A stretch of 17,760 bases of DNA from CAADGL01 sp964643885 (GCA_964643885.1 CAZXUI010000088.1:1-17760), one strand, 5' to 3'. Positions 1-7,641 are shown, counted from the first letter of the stretch. Notes: a model not told the origin generated them from the letters alone. Translations and numbers: made by a program.

Positions 1-112
1 TGGGGGACCGGTCTCTGACCGGTCTGATTGGGGGACCGGTCTCTGACCGGTCTGACTGGGGGACCGGTCTCTGACCGGTCTGACTGGGGGACCGGTCTCC
101 GACCGGTCGCTA
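1..112. repeat. Tandem 28-bp palindromic repeat, left end (4 units)
   Basis: Four units with an exact 28-bp period start at 1, 29, 57 and 85. Each opens with TGGGG and carries two copies of the 8-bp palindrome GACCGGTC separated by TCT, so one unit can fold into an 8-bp stem with a 3-nt loop. Units differ only at the last bases (GAT or GAC). The fourth is degraded at its 3' end and has TCC in the loop, which leaves the stem intact. The same repeat, in the same orientation, closes the window at 17692-17760. The period is not a multiple of three, so any reading frame through it shifts at each unit, which argues against coding. There are no spacers, so this is not CRISPR. Function is unknown; a dispersed intergenic repeat family is the simplest reading. 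Confidence 0.9.
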
Positions 113-412
113 TCTGGCCGCGGAGCGGCCAAGGGCGCTGGCCTCGCGTGAAGCGAGTCCGCCGCCAGGCGGACGAGCGTAACCCGTGGGTCGGGTCGCT
201 CCTCCCCTTCGTATCTCGAGGGGCCTTCGTCTCGGATCACAGCACAAAAGAGCCAAGCCCGCGTCCCATTCTCATCCAAGATGGCGAACGGTCCGGTCGT
301 GTGGTCCTGGTGCGAGAAAGGATTCTCGCGCCAGAGTCGATCCGCGCTCTGCCCGATCATGCCCCGCCGACGCCATCGACCGTTGGCAGGACATCCCGCG
401 ATTGACTGAGAA
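113..412. other. Gene-free stretch with a cluster of short hairpins
   Basis: No convincing gene is seen here. Open frames crossing it are low-complexity and one runs straight out of the tandem repeat. The left part holds three adjacent perfect inverted repeats: TGGCCGC/GCGGCCA at 115-121 and 125-131, CTCGC/GCGAG at 143-147 and 153-157, and GTCCGCC/GGCGGAC at 157-163 and 168-174. From about 180 to 400 I see no clear structure and no convincing promoter for the gene at 518. The hairpin block probably belongs to the same family of intergenic repeats as its neighbours, but that is inference. Confidence 0.6.
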
Positions 413-441
413 GCATGCTCACGCCTGCGGCGAGAGCATGC
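413..441. repeat. Hairpin repeat, left copy (inverted partner at 17652-17680)
   Basis: A near-perfect hairpin: an outer stem GCATGCTC/GAGCATGC (413-420 with 434-441), an A.A mismatch, an inner stem CGCC/GGCG (422-425 with 429-432) and a TGC loop. The 14-bp tail AGAGCATGCCACCC at 433-446 is repeated directly at 451-464, giving an 18-bp period. The whole element recurs in inverted orientation at 17645-17680, where the only two changes in the stem compensate each other. That pattern suggests the fold matters, in RNA or in cruciform DNA. Confidence 0.85.
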
Positions 442-517
442 CACCCACCCAGAGCATGCCACCCGCCGCCCGACCCACCGCCTTTTGCTTTTCGCCCGCG
501 CCGCTAACATGGACCCC

Positions 518-871
518 ATGAACACCGCCCATCGACACATCGCGGCCGCCGCCGCCTGCGGCCTGCTGCTGACCCTCTGCGGCTGCAACAGCATGATCTC
601 CGGCCGCTGGGACCTTCAGCGGGCCACGCCCAACCGCGAATTCTTCGCCATCGACGACGCGGTCTTCACCCGCGACGGCCGCTACGAAGCGACGCTGACG
701 ATCGAGGGCCGCACCGCCCGCGAAAGCGGCTCCTACCGCTTCAACGGCTACAAGCTGATGCTTCATCCACAGGCCGGCGGGCGGCGCGAGTACGACGCAG
801 TGCTGAAGATGAAGAACTTCGAGGTGCGCGACGGGTCGCGGCTGGTGGTGCTGAGAAAGGAAGAGTCGTGA
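518..871 (+). CDS. Small putative lipoprotein, lipocalin-like size
   Basis: A protein of 117 residues with a lipoprotein signal: a short basic n-region (His-Arg-His at 5-7), an Ala/Leu-rich core, then the lipobox Leu20-Cys21-Gly22-Cys23. Cys23 would be lipidated, and Asn at +2 does not suggest inner-membrane retention. The mature part of about 95 residues begins Ser-Gly-Arg-Trp-Asp-Leu and alternates polar and hydrophobic residues, as small beta-barrel or beta-sheet proteins of lipocalin-like type do; no family is firmly recognised. I chose ATG 518 because it starts with a proper n-region and has a weak GGA upstream; ATG 509 (three residues longer) and TTG 485 are alternatives. Its stop overlaps the next start (GTGA, 868-871), so the two genes are probably translationally coupled. 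The cellular role is unknown. Confidence 0.7.
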   Translation: MNTAHRHIAAAAACGLLLTLCGCNSMISGRWDLQRATPNREFFAIDDAVFTRDGRYEATLTIEGRTARESGSYRFNGYKLMLHPQAGGRREYDAVLKMKNFEVRDGSRLVVLRKEES

Positions 872-1248
872 GCACGACGGGCGGCGAGTCGGACTCCCTG
901 CGACCGAACCCCGCGGCCCTGGGTGCGGGCGGGGGCGGCGGGCCCGGGGCGCGCAGCGGCCGCGGCGAGGCGAGCCACGCCAAGCGCGAGCGGATCGTCT
1001 TTCACGGGCGGGTGCAGGGGGTCTTCTTCCGCGCGACGACGGCGGAGCTGGCTCAGCGGCGGGCGGTGGTCGGCTATGTGCGCAACTTGCCGGACGGGTC
1101 GGTGGAGATGGAGGTGCAGGGGGCGCCGGAGGAGATCGACGCGCTGCTGGCCGCGCTCTACGAGCGCTACCGCGAGAACATCACCTGCATGGACCGGCGG
1201 GTGATCCCCCTGCGCGAAGACGAGCGTGAGTTTCGCATCCGCCACTGA
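868..1248 (+). CDS. acyP: Acylphosphatase with Gly-rich N-terminal extension
   Basis: Acylphosphatase (EC 3.6.1.7) hydrolyses the carboxyl-phosphate bond of acyl phosphates in the cytosol. The signature is clear: GRVQGVFFR at 47-55 supplies the phosphate-binding loop and catalytic Arg55, and GYVRNLPDGSVE at 69-80 supplies catalytic Asn73. The 18-residue spacing between them matches the family. The domain occupies about residues 40-126. Residues 1-39 form an extra Gly/Ala/Arg-rich tail, giving 126 residues against the usual 90 or so. The GTG start at 868 is supported by AGGA six bases upstream and by the 4-bp overlap with the lipoprotein gene; no other good start is visible in frame. The C-terminal part is more divergent than the core. 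Confidence in the family is high; the physiological substrate is unknown. Confidence 0.93.
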   Translation: MSTTGGESDSLRPNPAALGAGGGGGPGARSGRGEASHAKRERIVFHGRVQGVFFRATTAELAQRRAVVGYVRNLPDGSVEMEVQGAPEEIDALLAALYERYRENITCMDRRVIPLREDEREFRIRH

Positions 1249-1264
1249 GCCCCGAACGCCGGCG

Positions 1265-1287
1265 GGCGAGTCCCGCGAGACTCCGCC
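1265..1287. terminator. Possible terminator hairpin between convergent genes
   Basis: GGCGAGTC (1265-1272) pairs with GACTCCGCC (1279-1287) with one bulged base and a 6-nt loop, in the 65-bp gap between acyP (+) and the convergent secreted-protein gene (-). There is no T-tract, so it would be an atypical intrinsic terminator. Placement is the main support. Confidence 0.35.
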
Positions 1288-1313
1288 ATCCCCGGCGGTG
1301 TCGCTGTGTGGCT

Positions 1314-2213
1314 TCAGTTGTCGTAGCGCAGCGGACCCGCCTTCGAACCATCCCACTCAACGTGGTTAACGCCCGGCACGAAACTCAGGATCTGCTGACC
1401 CGGTACAAGGTTCATCGAAGACCAATCAAACCGGTCTGGTGCGATGGGTTGCCCAAGGCTGAGCACCTCGATCTCCTCTGACTCTGTCGAATACGGCACC
1501 CCGTTTCGCGTAGTCTCGAACAGGCACCGTCGTGGGAACCAGTACTCGCCGTGGCGGCTAACGTCGAGGGTCACAAACACCTCGTAGACAACATCCGGTT
1601 GAGCCTGGCAGACGATGTGAGCGCCCACGAGGGACCAACCCTGTGCTGGCGAGATCGTAAGTTCGACGATCGCGGGACCGCTCCGCGTCTCAGGCAGCCG
1701 CACCACATAGTTATCCCCCTCGCGGTGGGCGCGCGCCGCAGGGTTTCCGCAGCGAAAGCGCTTCCGCAGGTTTGCAAAATCCTCACCCGGCGCCGAGGGT
1801 AAGCCGATCGCGCGAGGATCACGAAGCGCGAAGGGCACTTCCTTGACCGAACCAATTCGATAGGACCGACGTCCGAGAGCAACCTGCTCTACCTTCAGCA
1901 GTTTGCCGTCCCAGATGGCGGAACCCACAGATCCCGAAAGCGCGATCCCCTGCGCGGCATGCATTCGCTCGAAATCACTGTGTGCCAGGAGTTCAACTCG
2001 AAAATGCTCCTGGTCGAACTCACACTTTTCAACCGTCAGTATCTCATGCCCCGCATGCCGCCGCGACCGGTGGATCAGCAACTCCCCGAACCTGACCTCC
2101 GCGCGCGCCTGATACGCCTTGGCCAAGACCTCATCGGCATCGAGCGACTGCGAGTCGGGAGCGCCCGGCACCGCCGTGGCCATCAAGAGTAGGAACGCAC
2201 TGTGGAATAGCAT
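1314..2213 (-). CDS. Secreted protein of unknown function, LolA-like appearance
   Basis: A protein of 299 residues with a signal peptide at about 1-18 (hydrophobic run through Leu-Leu-Met-Ala-Thr-Ala, likely cleavage near Pro-Gly-Ala). The rest is soluble and beta-rich, and its layout (a helix with an 'ADEVLAKAYQAR' start, then strands ending in a 'GVPYSTESEEIEV' segment) resembles the LolA/LolB-like outer-membrane carrier fold often seen in planctomycete exported proteins. This is a resemblance, not a firm family call. The ATG is well placed: GGAGG lies six bases upstream. It follows the Cys-rich gene by 60 bp on the same strand, so the two are probably one transcription unit. GC content is lower than in the flanking operon (one 60-bp row, 1981-2040, counts 29 G+C). 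Confidence 0.75.
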   Translation of the reverse strand: MLFHSAFLLLMATAVPGAPDSQSLDADEVLAKAYQARAEVRFGELLIHRSRRHAGHEILTVEKCEFDQEHFRVELLAHSDFERMHAAQGIALSGSVGSAIWDGKLLKVEQVALGRRSYRIGSVKEVPFALRDPRAIGLPSAPGEDFANLRKRFRCGNPAARAHREGDNYVVRLPETRSGPAIVELTISPAQGWSLVGAHIVCQAQPDVVYEVFVTLDVSRHGEYWFPRRCLFETTRNGVPYSTESEEIEVLSLGQPIAPDRFDWSSMNLVPGQQILSFVPGVNHVEWDGSKAGPLRYDN

Positions 2214-2273
2214 GAAGCACCTCCGTTGAGCTTCGGAATCACTTGACTCGACTTGTCACGTCGCTTTCGGTTT

Positions 2274-2675
2274 TCACTGGCACGCCTCAGTAAGCTTCGC
2301 CATCGTCGTCGCCGAAGCAACGAACTGGTCGTTTTCGCAGCGCTCCTCGCTCGCATTCCACGTACACGTGTACTCCGTCCAGCAAGGAACCTCGGCTTGG
2401 TAGCATCGCCAATTGTTCTTGTTCGCACAATCGGGATTGATAACCGCGCGGTCTTTCTTTGTGCCCGTGCAATTAGCTTCGCTTTGCATGGAGCAATTCG
2501 ATTGACTCTCGCCCTCGCAAAACTGGCTGGAGAGCGCAAGCGTCGTCATGTTATTACAATTCGGCTCGCCGCGATCCTGACCGAACGCTGCCGGCTCCAG
2601 TGGCAGGACCCATGCAGTGAACGCTGAAAGCAGGAGCGCGCATCCGATCGCAACCGCCCGAACTGGCCTGGCCAT
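2274..2675 (-). CDS. Cys-rich exported protein, unknown function
   Basis: A protein of 133 residues with a signal peptide at about 1-32 (Met-Ala-Arg-Pro-Val-Arg, then a hydrophobic stretch, likely cleavage near Ala-Phe-Gly-Gln). The mature part of about 100 residues has ten cysteines, an even number that suggests disulfide bonds outside the cytoplasm, and many Asn, Thr and charged residues. I recognise no family. The reading frame extends upstream to 2828, but the extension runs through the promoter; ATG 2675 has a GGGA upstream and begins a textbook signal sequence, so I use it. It is the first gene of a two-gene unit with the LolA-like protein, and its GC content is also lower than that of its neighbours. 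The pairing suggests a shared cell-envelope role, unproven. Confidence 0.65.
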   Translation of the reverse strand: MARPVRAVAIGCALLLSAFTAWVLPLEPAAFGQDRGEPNCNNMTTLALSSQFCEGESQSNCSMQSEANCTGTKKDRAVINPDCANKNNWRCYQAEVPCWTEYTCTWNASEERCENDQFVASATTMAKLTEACQ

Positions 2676-2719
2676 GTCAGTCCCCTTGTTCGGCCCGCGT
2701 GAGGTGGTACGCACCCTAT

Positions 2720-2749
2720 AGTATCCCCCCCGCCCTTGCGATCTGTCAA
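2720..2749 (-). promoter_or_regulatory. Sigma70-type promoter for the Cys-rich/secreted pair
   Basis: On the minus strand a perfect -35 TTGACA (2744-2749) is followed by an 18-bp spacer and a -10 of GATACT (2720-2725), about 45 bp before the ATG at 2675. TACTAT, two bases further on, is an alternative -10 with 20-bp spacing. A run of seven G lies in the spacer. Position between a putative terminator and the gene start supports it. Confidence 0.55.
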
Positions 2750-2769
2750 GAAGAATCCGGAATACCGAT

Positions 2770-2804
2770 GAAAGAAACAGGAGCAGGCGGCGCGCACACG
2801 CGCC
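2770..2804 (-). terminator. Possible terminator of the SPFH/ABC operon
   Basis: On the minus strand GGCGCG (2799-2804) pairs with CGCGCC (2789-2794) around a 4-nt loop. A T-rich run (TTTCTTTC) follows about ten bases later. It lies about 30 bp beyond the last operon gene and just before the promoter of the next unit. The gap between stem and T-run is longer than usual. Confidence 0.35.
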
Positions 2805-2832
2805 CGACCGCGAAATCCGGAGGCTCACGCCG

Positions 2833-5010
2833 TCAATTCAACTGCTGCGCCGGCGTCTCGAGCACCTTCTCCTTCTTCTCCGGCCCGCGGCGGCCGCGCT
2901 GCTCGCGAAACTCCGCCATCCCCGGCGGCTCCGGAAAAGCCTTGGCCACGTCGAACTGCCACTGCTCGCATTCCTGCGCCAGGCGCTCGCTCAGCTCGTC
3001 ATAGACCTCCTGCTTCAGGTCCACGGGCAGACCGAGCCACAGGCGGGCCTTGTCCAGCGTCACCAGCGGCGACATGCCCGGCTGGCTCAGGTAGAACCGC
3101 AGCACGTCCGCCGCAATATCGAACAGCGGCGGCATGCGCAGCTTCTCGGCCGGCGGCGTGTCGCCGTGATGAAACTCGAAGTGCAGCGCCTGCGCCTGCT
3201 TGACGTTGCGGCTGTAGCCGGCCCGGTTCCCCTGCGCCAGCTCGTCGAAAGCCTGAATCAGCAGACCCGCGATGAAGTTGCGCGTGTCGCGCTCGCTCAT
3301 GTCGCTGTCGATGAAGTTGTCGATGACGAAGTCGCGCAGCGGCTTGTTGAACGCCCGCTTCGGCGTTCCATCCGCCTCCAGACCGTAGGTCCGCTGAAGG
3401 TAGGCATAGTAGCGGTCCGCCTCGGCCTGCCGCCCATAGAAGAACAGCAGCGCGATCGACTCGGTCAGGAAGTTGATATGGCCGGTCGAGAAGGTCTCGC
3501 CCGCGCCCTTCACCTCCCTGGCCCCGAGCGGGTTGGTATCCATCATCGGGCCGTAGGTGATATATGCCTGGTGCAGCGACTCGACGAAGTTCAGGTCCGG
3601 CGTGAAGTTGATATAGGAATAGTTGATATCCGGGTAGAACGGCTCGAACACCAGCCGGTTGCGGTGGAACAGGTTGCGCAGGCTGAAGAAGATCATCCGG
3701 GCGGTGTTTACCTTGTCGTTCTTGAAGCTGCTGATGGTCTCCTCCGCCGCGATCAGCCCCTCGTTGACCCAGTACAGACTGTGCGCATCCACGACGCGCC
3801 AGTCCATCGGCCCGAACGTCTCGATCAGGCTGGCCATCTTGCGCGGATCGAGCTTGTACACCTCCAGCAGCACCTTGCGCTGCAGGAAGCGCAGCAGCTC
3901 CCGGCCGACCGGGTCCTGCCGCGTCACGCCCACGATCTCGTCGAAGGCCGCCAGCTTCTCATCCGGGCTCGCCTGGGCGGCCGCCCGCTGATCGTCCTTG
4001 AGCACCTGCATGAACAGCGACGGTGAGTCGGCGAGCTGCCGGTAGCGGCGGAAGAACGTCATCCCCAGGCCGCTCTCGTTCCAGTACGCGTCCTCGTCAA
4101 GCTCATCGTCGCTGATGCGCACGCCCACATCCGCCAGCCGCCGCACCATCTCCCGCGCCGCCGGCGTCTGAGCGTAGAGCTCGCTCAGGCTCGCCGGCGC
4201 ATCCGCGATCGACAGCAGATAGTCGCGCCGCGCCTTGATCGCCAGCGCCCGCGCATCATCCCGCGTCTTCCACGCCTCGAGCTCCTCCGGCGAGTAATCC
4301 GGCAGCACGGCCTTGCCCGCTGCCGCGCGGGCCTGGTCCGTCAGCGCCTTGTGCAGCCGGATCGATTCCAGCAGCTTGTCCGAGCCGATCCCCAGCTCGC
4401 CGAACTTCGCCTCGGCCAGCGCCTCGGGGTCCTCCGTGCCGGCCGCGGGCGGCGGGCCCAGCAGCAGGTGCATCCGCCAGGCCCAGTTCCGCTTGTAGGC
4501 CATGTGATACTCGTCGGTCGTCTCGCTCATCTTGTTCACGAAGATCCACGCGAGCTGCTTGTAGAGGTTGATCGCCCGCGGATTGAACTTCAACCCCTGG
4601 TCGCGCAGCAGCTTGACCCCGTTGTAGACCCAGTTCCAGCGCTCCTCCGGCGTGTGGGTCGTCACCGAGATGTTCCAGGCCATGTTCCAGGCGTGAAACT
4701 CCCACACGCTCGGAAAACGCGGCTGAAGCGTGCAGATCCAGCTCGCGAGCTGCATCGCGTCGTAGTAGCGCCCCTGCTGCTTGTACTCCTCCGCCCGGAT
4801 GAACGCGATGTTCGTCAGGATGCTGCGGAACGCCCCGAAGGCCTGCACGGCGAAGGCATACTCCGGCGGCGTGTTCTCCTCCGGCCGCTCGGTGCCGATC
4901 ATGTTCAGCGAGCGGCGGCCCTCGTTGATCTGCGGCGTGAAGCGCGACGCCGCCAGCACCAGCACGCCGGCCACGGCGATCGCGAGAACCTGCACCAGTC
5001 TGGGACTCAT
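2833..5010 (-). CDS. Membrane-anchored TPR-like protein, last gene of SPFH/ABC operon
   Basis: A protein of 725 residues with one N-terminal membrane segment (about 5-21) and a long, mostly helical region facing outward if the usual orientation holds. Residues 60-180 contain helix pairs rich in Trp, Tyr and Ala with a TPR-like pattern ('EEYKQQGRYYDAMQLASWIC', then 'LYKQLAWIFVNKM'). Further helical stretches follow to about 680, and the C-terminus is charged. No enzyme motif is seen. The start is supported by GGGAGAG six bases upstream of the ATG. It lies 67 bp after the permease gene on the same strand and is likely co-transcribed. A role as an extracytoplasmic partner or scaffold for the ABC/SPFH complex is inferred from context only. 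The helical-repeat call is moderately sure; the function is not known. Confidence 0.75.
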   Translation of the reverse strand: MSPRLVQVLAIAVAGVLVLAASRFTPQINEGRRSLNMIGTERPEENTPPEYAFAVQAFGAFRSILTNIAFIRAEEYKQQGRYYDAMQLASWICTLQPRFPSVWEFHAWNMAWNISVTTHTPEERWNWVYNGVKLLRDQGLKFNPRAINLYKQLAWIFVNKMSETTDEYHMAYKRNWAWRMHLLLGPPPAAGTEDPEALAEAKFGELGIGSDKLLESIRLHKALTDQARAAAGKAVLPDYSPEELEAWKTRDDARALAIKARRDYLLSIADAPASLSELYAQTPAAREMVRRLADVGVRISDDELDEDAYWNESGLGMTFFRRYRQLADSPSLFMQVLKDDQRAAAQASPDEKLAAFDEIVGVTRQDPVGRELLRFLQRKVLLEVYKLDPRKMASLIETFGPMDWRVVDAHSLYWVNEGLIAAEETISSFKNDKVNTARMIFFSLRNLFHRNRLVFEPFYPDINYSYINFTPDLNFVESLHQAYITYGPMMDTNPLGAREVKGAGETFSTGHINFLTESIALLFFYGRQAEADRYYAYLQRTYGLEADGTPKRAFNKPLRDFVIDNFIDSDMSERDTRNFIAGLLIQAFDELAQGNRAGYSRNVKQAQALHFEFHHGDTPPAEKLRMPPLFDIAADVLRFYLSQPGMSPLVTLDKARLWLGLPVDLKQEVYDELSERLAQECEQWQFDVAKAFPEPPGMAEFREQRGRRGPEKKEKVLETPAQQLN

Positions 5011-5077
5011 CGCACACTCTCCCGAACCGCGACGCCGGCCCGCCCCGGCCGCCGCGCGCCCCCGCTTTCGATGGATT

Positions 5078-6466
5078 CTATACGATCACCTCGGCCACCT
5101 CGCGCGAGCGGAAGATCCACCAGCCCGGCACGCCCAGCAGCACGATGCCGTAGACGAACGTGTGCAGCGCGGACCGCCCGATCAGGTCCAGGCGGATGTA
5201 GTAGCCGTCGATCAGGTTTCGCACGCCGTCATACTCGGCGAAATTGGGGAAGAGCACCTGGAGCACGAACATCAGCGGCGGGCGGATATACGGCCCCAGC
5301 GAGCCGTAGGGATCGGCCTCCTCGGTCCAGACCTCCAGGTTGCCGCCGATCGCCTCGATCCACCACGGCGCCCCCAGGCTGAAGCAGAACGCCGTCAGCA
5401 CGCAGAAACAGGCCACGGGGAACGAAACGAAGGTGCTGAAGAACAGGCCCAGGGCGCTCAGAAACGCCAGCCGGAAGTAGATCAGCAGCACCGACTTGAC
5501 GTAGTTGCTCTCGAAGCTGCTGACCTTGTAGAGAATCTGAAGCGCGTCGGTGTTCTCGAAGTAGGCCGTCAGCCGCCGCTCGGGGATGTACGGATTCTCG
5601 ATCACCAGGGCCGCTTTCCCGCCGATCACCACGCGGCTGCCGCGGAAGAGGAACTGGTGCATCTCGTGCACGCGCGAGGTGATCTCGCGCGGCATGTCCA
5701 GCGGCGCGCGCGTGGCCGGGTCCACGAAGGTCCAGAAGAGCGTGATCTGCTCGTCCAGCGGCGTCGGCGAGCTGCGCAGCTTGAAGCGCACCTGGTAGGC
5801 CGTATCCTCGCTCTCCGGAGCGACCAGGTCGTTGAACTCGAAGAGCCGCGCCGCGCCGGGCGGGATGCGCAGCCACTCGTCGCGAAGCTGGCGGGCGTAC
5901 TCCTCGACCGCCGCCTGCTCGCCCTGGGCGAAGACGTAGCCCTCTTTCTCGACCCGCTCGCGGACGATCTGCCGCGCCGGCTCGCGGAAGTCCGGCGGCG
6001 TCGGCGAGGCGGCGTTGCGGGCCGTCCACACCACGTCGCGCAGATTCACCACGTCCCGCGCGAACGTCGTCGGCGAATTGCGGATGAAGACCGCGAAGCC
6101 GTAGATCGTCAGCGCGCACAGCCCCAGCAGGATGATGTTCAGCAGATTCACGCCGAGCCACTTGCCCGCCAGAATCTCGAAGCGCGAGACCGGCTTGGTC
6201 ACCACCATGTGCAGCGAGCGCGTCCGCAGCTCCGTCGTCAGCGTCGCGCAGGAGAAGAAGACCGTCGCCAGGCTCAGCAGCAGGCTGACGGCGTTCAGCG
6301 CGTAGGCCAGAAAATTCTGAAGCCGCCCCGCCAGCGTCTCATCCCCACGCAGCGCGAACGGCATCCGCAGCACCACGAAAACGAGCACCACCACGACCAC
6401 GAGGACCACCCGCATGCGGAGGCCCTCCCACATCGTCAGCCGGGCGATCGCCAGCGCTCGCTTCAT
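5078..6466 (-). CDS. ABC-2 type permease with ~200-residue extracytoplasmic insertion
   Basis: A 462-residue integral membrane subunit of an ABC transporter. Membrane segments are predicted by eye at about 20-36, 51-72, 105-127, 325-346, 348-368 and 433-453. The motif KPVSR at 91-95, followed by a Gly-Lys-x-Leu-Gly-Val stretch, is shared with the permease at 12785-13759, and both proteins end with a Phe-x-x-Arg-Glu-Val motif, so they are paralogues. Unlike that one, residues 128-324 form a large soluble domain that I do not recognise, between the third and fourth segments and probably outside the cytoplasm. The start ATG overlaps the stop of the ATPase gene (ATGA, 6463-6466), showing translational coupling and strongly implying that the two form one transporter. 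Direction and substrate are unknown; export is usual for the ABC-2 class. Confidence 0.88.
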   Translation of the reverse strand: MKRALAIARLTMWEGLRMRVVLVVVVVLVFVVLRMPFALRGDETLAGRLQNFLAYALNAVSLLLSLATVFFSCATLTTELRTRSLHMVVTKPVSRFEILAGKWLGVNLLNIILLGLCALTIYGFAVFIRNSPTTFARDVVNLRDVVWTARNAASPTPPDFREPARQIVRERVEKEGYVFAQGEQAAVEEYARQLRDEWLRIPPGAARLFEFNDLVAPESEDTAYQVRFKLRSSPTPLDEQITLFWTFVDPATRAPLDMPREITSRVHEMHQFLFRGSRVVIGGKAALVIENPYIPERRLTAYFENTDALQILYKVSSFESNYVKSVLLIYFRLAFLSALGLFFSTFVSFPVACFCVLTAFCFSLGAPWWIEAIGGNLEVWTEEADPYGSLGPYIRPPLMFVLQVLFPNFAEYDGVRNLIDGYYIRLDLIGRSALHTFVYGIVLLGVPGWWIFRSREVAEVIV

Positions 6467-7641
6467 GAATCCTTCCCGCGCCGCGCCTCGCCCGAGAGCT
6501 CATCCAGCAGCGAACGATCCGGCTCGGCCGCCTCCTCCCGCTCACGCCGCTCCTGCGCGTCGGCCGCCTCCCCGCGCCCCGACGACTCGCCCGTCAGCCC
6601 CGCCAGCAGCGAACTGTCGGGCTCCGCCGCCTCCGGCGCAGCGGCCGCTCCGGCCGCCTCGCCCGGCTCCTTTTCCTTCGGCTCGACCGACACGAGCGAA
6701 TCGAGCACCGCCCGCCCGGAGGCCTCGCCGCCCAGGAAGCCCGCGATCTCGCCGGCCGCCGCACTGCCGGCCGTCTCGACCCGCTGGGCCGTCGCGTCCC
6801 GCACGATCCGCAGGAAGAGCGACTCGAGCCGGTCGCGCGGCGTGGTGATTTCGATCTCGGCGCCCTCGCGCTCGGCCACGAGCCGCTCGATCTCGGCGAT
6901 CGTCTCGGGGCTGAGCCGCCGGGTGACGATCTGAATCTGGTCGCGCTTCTCGAGCACCTCGTCCATGCGGCCCATGACGCGCACCTGGCCGCCGTAGAGA
7001 ATCGACACCCGCCCGCAGACCTCCTCCACGTCCGACAGCAGATGGCTCGACAGCAGAATCGTCTTCTTATAGACCTGCCCGATGCGGACGATGATGTCCT
7101 TGACCAGCTTCGAGCCGATCGGGTCCAGGCCGCTCGTCGGCTCGTCCAGAATCAGCAGGTCCGGGTCGTTGATCAGCGCCTGCGCCAGTCCGATCCGCCG
7201 CGCCATGCCCTTCGAGTACTCCCCCACCGGCCGCCGGGCGGCCGAGCGCAGACCGACCATCTCCAGCAGCTCCTCGATCCGCCGCCGCCGCTCGCGGCGC
7301 GGAATCTGGAAGAGCGTGCCGAAGTACTCCAGCGTCTCGCGCGCATTCAGAAAGCGGTAGAGGTAGCTCTCTTCGGGCAGATAGCCGATGCGGCTCTTGA
7401 TCCGCACGTCGTCCGGCGGCCGGCCGAAGACGCTGACCCGCCCGCGCGACGGGTACAGCAGGCCGAGGATCAGCTTGATGGTGGTGCTCTTGCCGGAACC
7501 ATTCGGCCCGAGCAGACCGTAGATCTCGCCGGGGAAAACCTCGAAATCGAGGTTATCGACCGCCCGCACCCGGGCGCGATGCCAGAAATCGCGGAAGACC
7601 TTCGTCAACCCGACGGCTGCAATGACCGGTTTGGCGCTCAC
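6463..7641 (-). CDS. ABC-2 type transporter ATPase with low-complexity C-terminal tail
   Basis: A 392-residue cytoplasmic ATP-binding subunit. Walker A is GPNGSGKS at 45-52, the Q-loop region reads YLPEES at 88-92 (Glu in place of Gln, common in this subclass), the signature is YSKGM at 142-146, Walker B is LLILDEP at 162-168 and the switch His is His200. These fit the exporter-type ABC-2 class. Residues 1-240 are the core. About 290-392 is an acidic, Ala/Glu-rich tail that contains a duplicated 15-residue motif (338-352 and 371-385, 11 identities). The start is GTG with an AGGAG just upstream. The gene overlaps the permease by 4 bp and follows the HflK-like gene by 52 bp. It is the only ATPase in the window, so it may also serve the divergent permease. 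Confidence 0.93.
   Translation of the reverse strand: MSAKPVIAAVGLTKVFRDFWHRARVRAVDNLDFEVFPGEIYGLLGPNGSGKSTTIKLILGLLYPSRGRVSVFGRPPDDVRIKSRIGYLPEESYLYRFLNARETLEYFGTLFQIPRRERRRRIEELLEMVGLRSAARRPVGEYSKGMARRIGLAQALINDPDLLILDEPTSGLDPIGSKLVKDIIVRIGQVYKKTILLSSHLLSDVEEVCGRVSILYGGQVRVMGRMDEVLEKRDQIQIVTRRLSPETIAEIERLVAEREGAEIEITTPRDRLESLFLRIVRDATAQRVETAGSAAAGEIAGFLGGEASGRAVLDSLVSVEPKEKEPGEAAGAAAAPEAAEPDSSLLAGLTGESSGRGEAADAQERREREEAAEPDRSLLDELSGEARRGKDS

Noticed and set aside
1..112. CRISPR array
   Set aside because: The 28-bp units follow one another directly with no variable spacers, and there are no cas genes.
28..405. Open frame running out of the tandem repeat (125 codons)
   Set aside because: The first third only translates the 28-bp repeat in shifting frames; no ribosome binding site and no recognisable domain.
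402..407. TTGACT as a -35 box for the lipoprotein gene
   Set aside because: No -10-like hexamer lies 16-19 bp downstream; that position falls inside the hairpin repeat.
4781..6934. Long open frame on the plus strand (717 codons)
   Set aside because: Antisense to the TPR-like, permease and ATPase genes; composition is low-complexity Arg/His/Ala/Gln with no recognisable domain.
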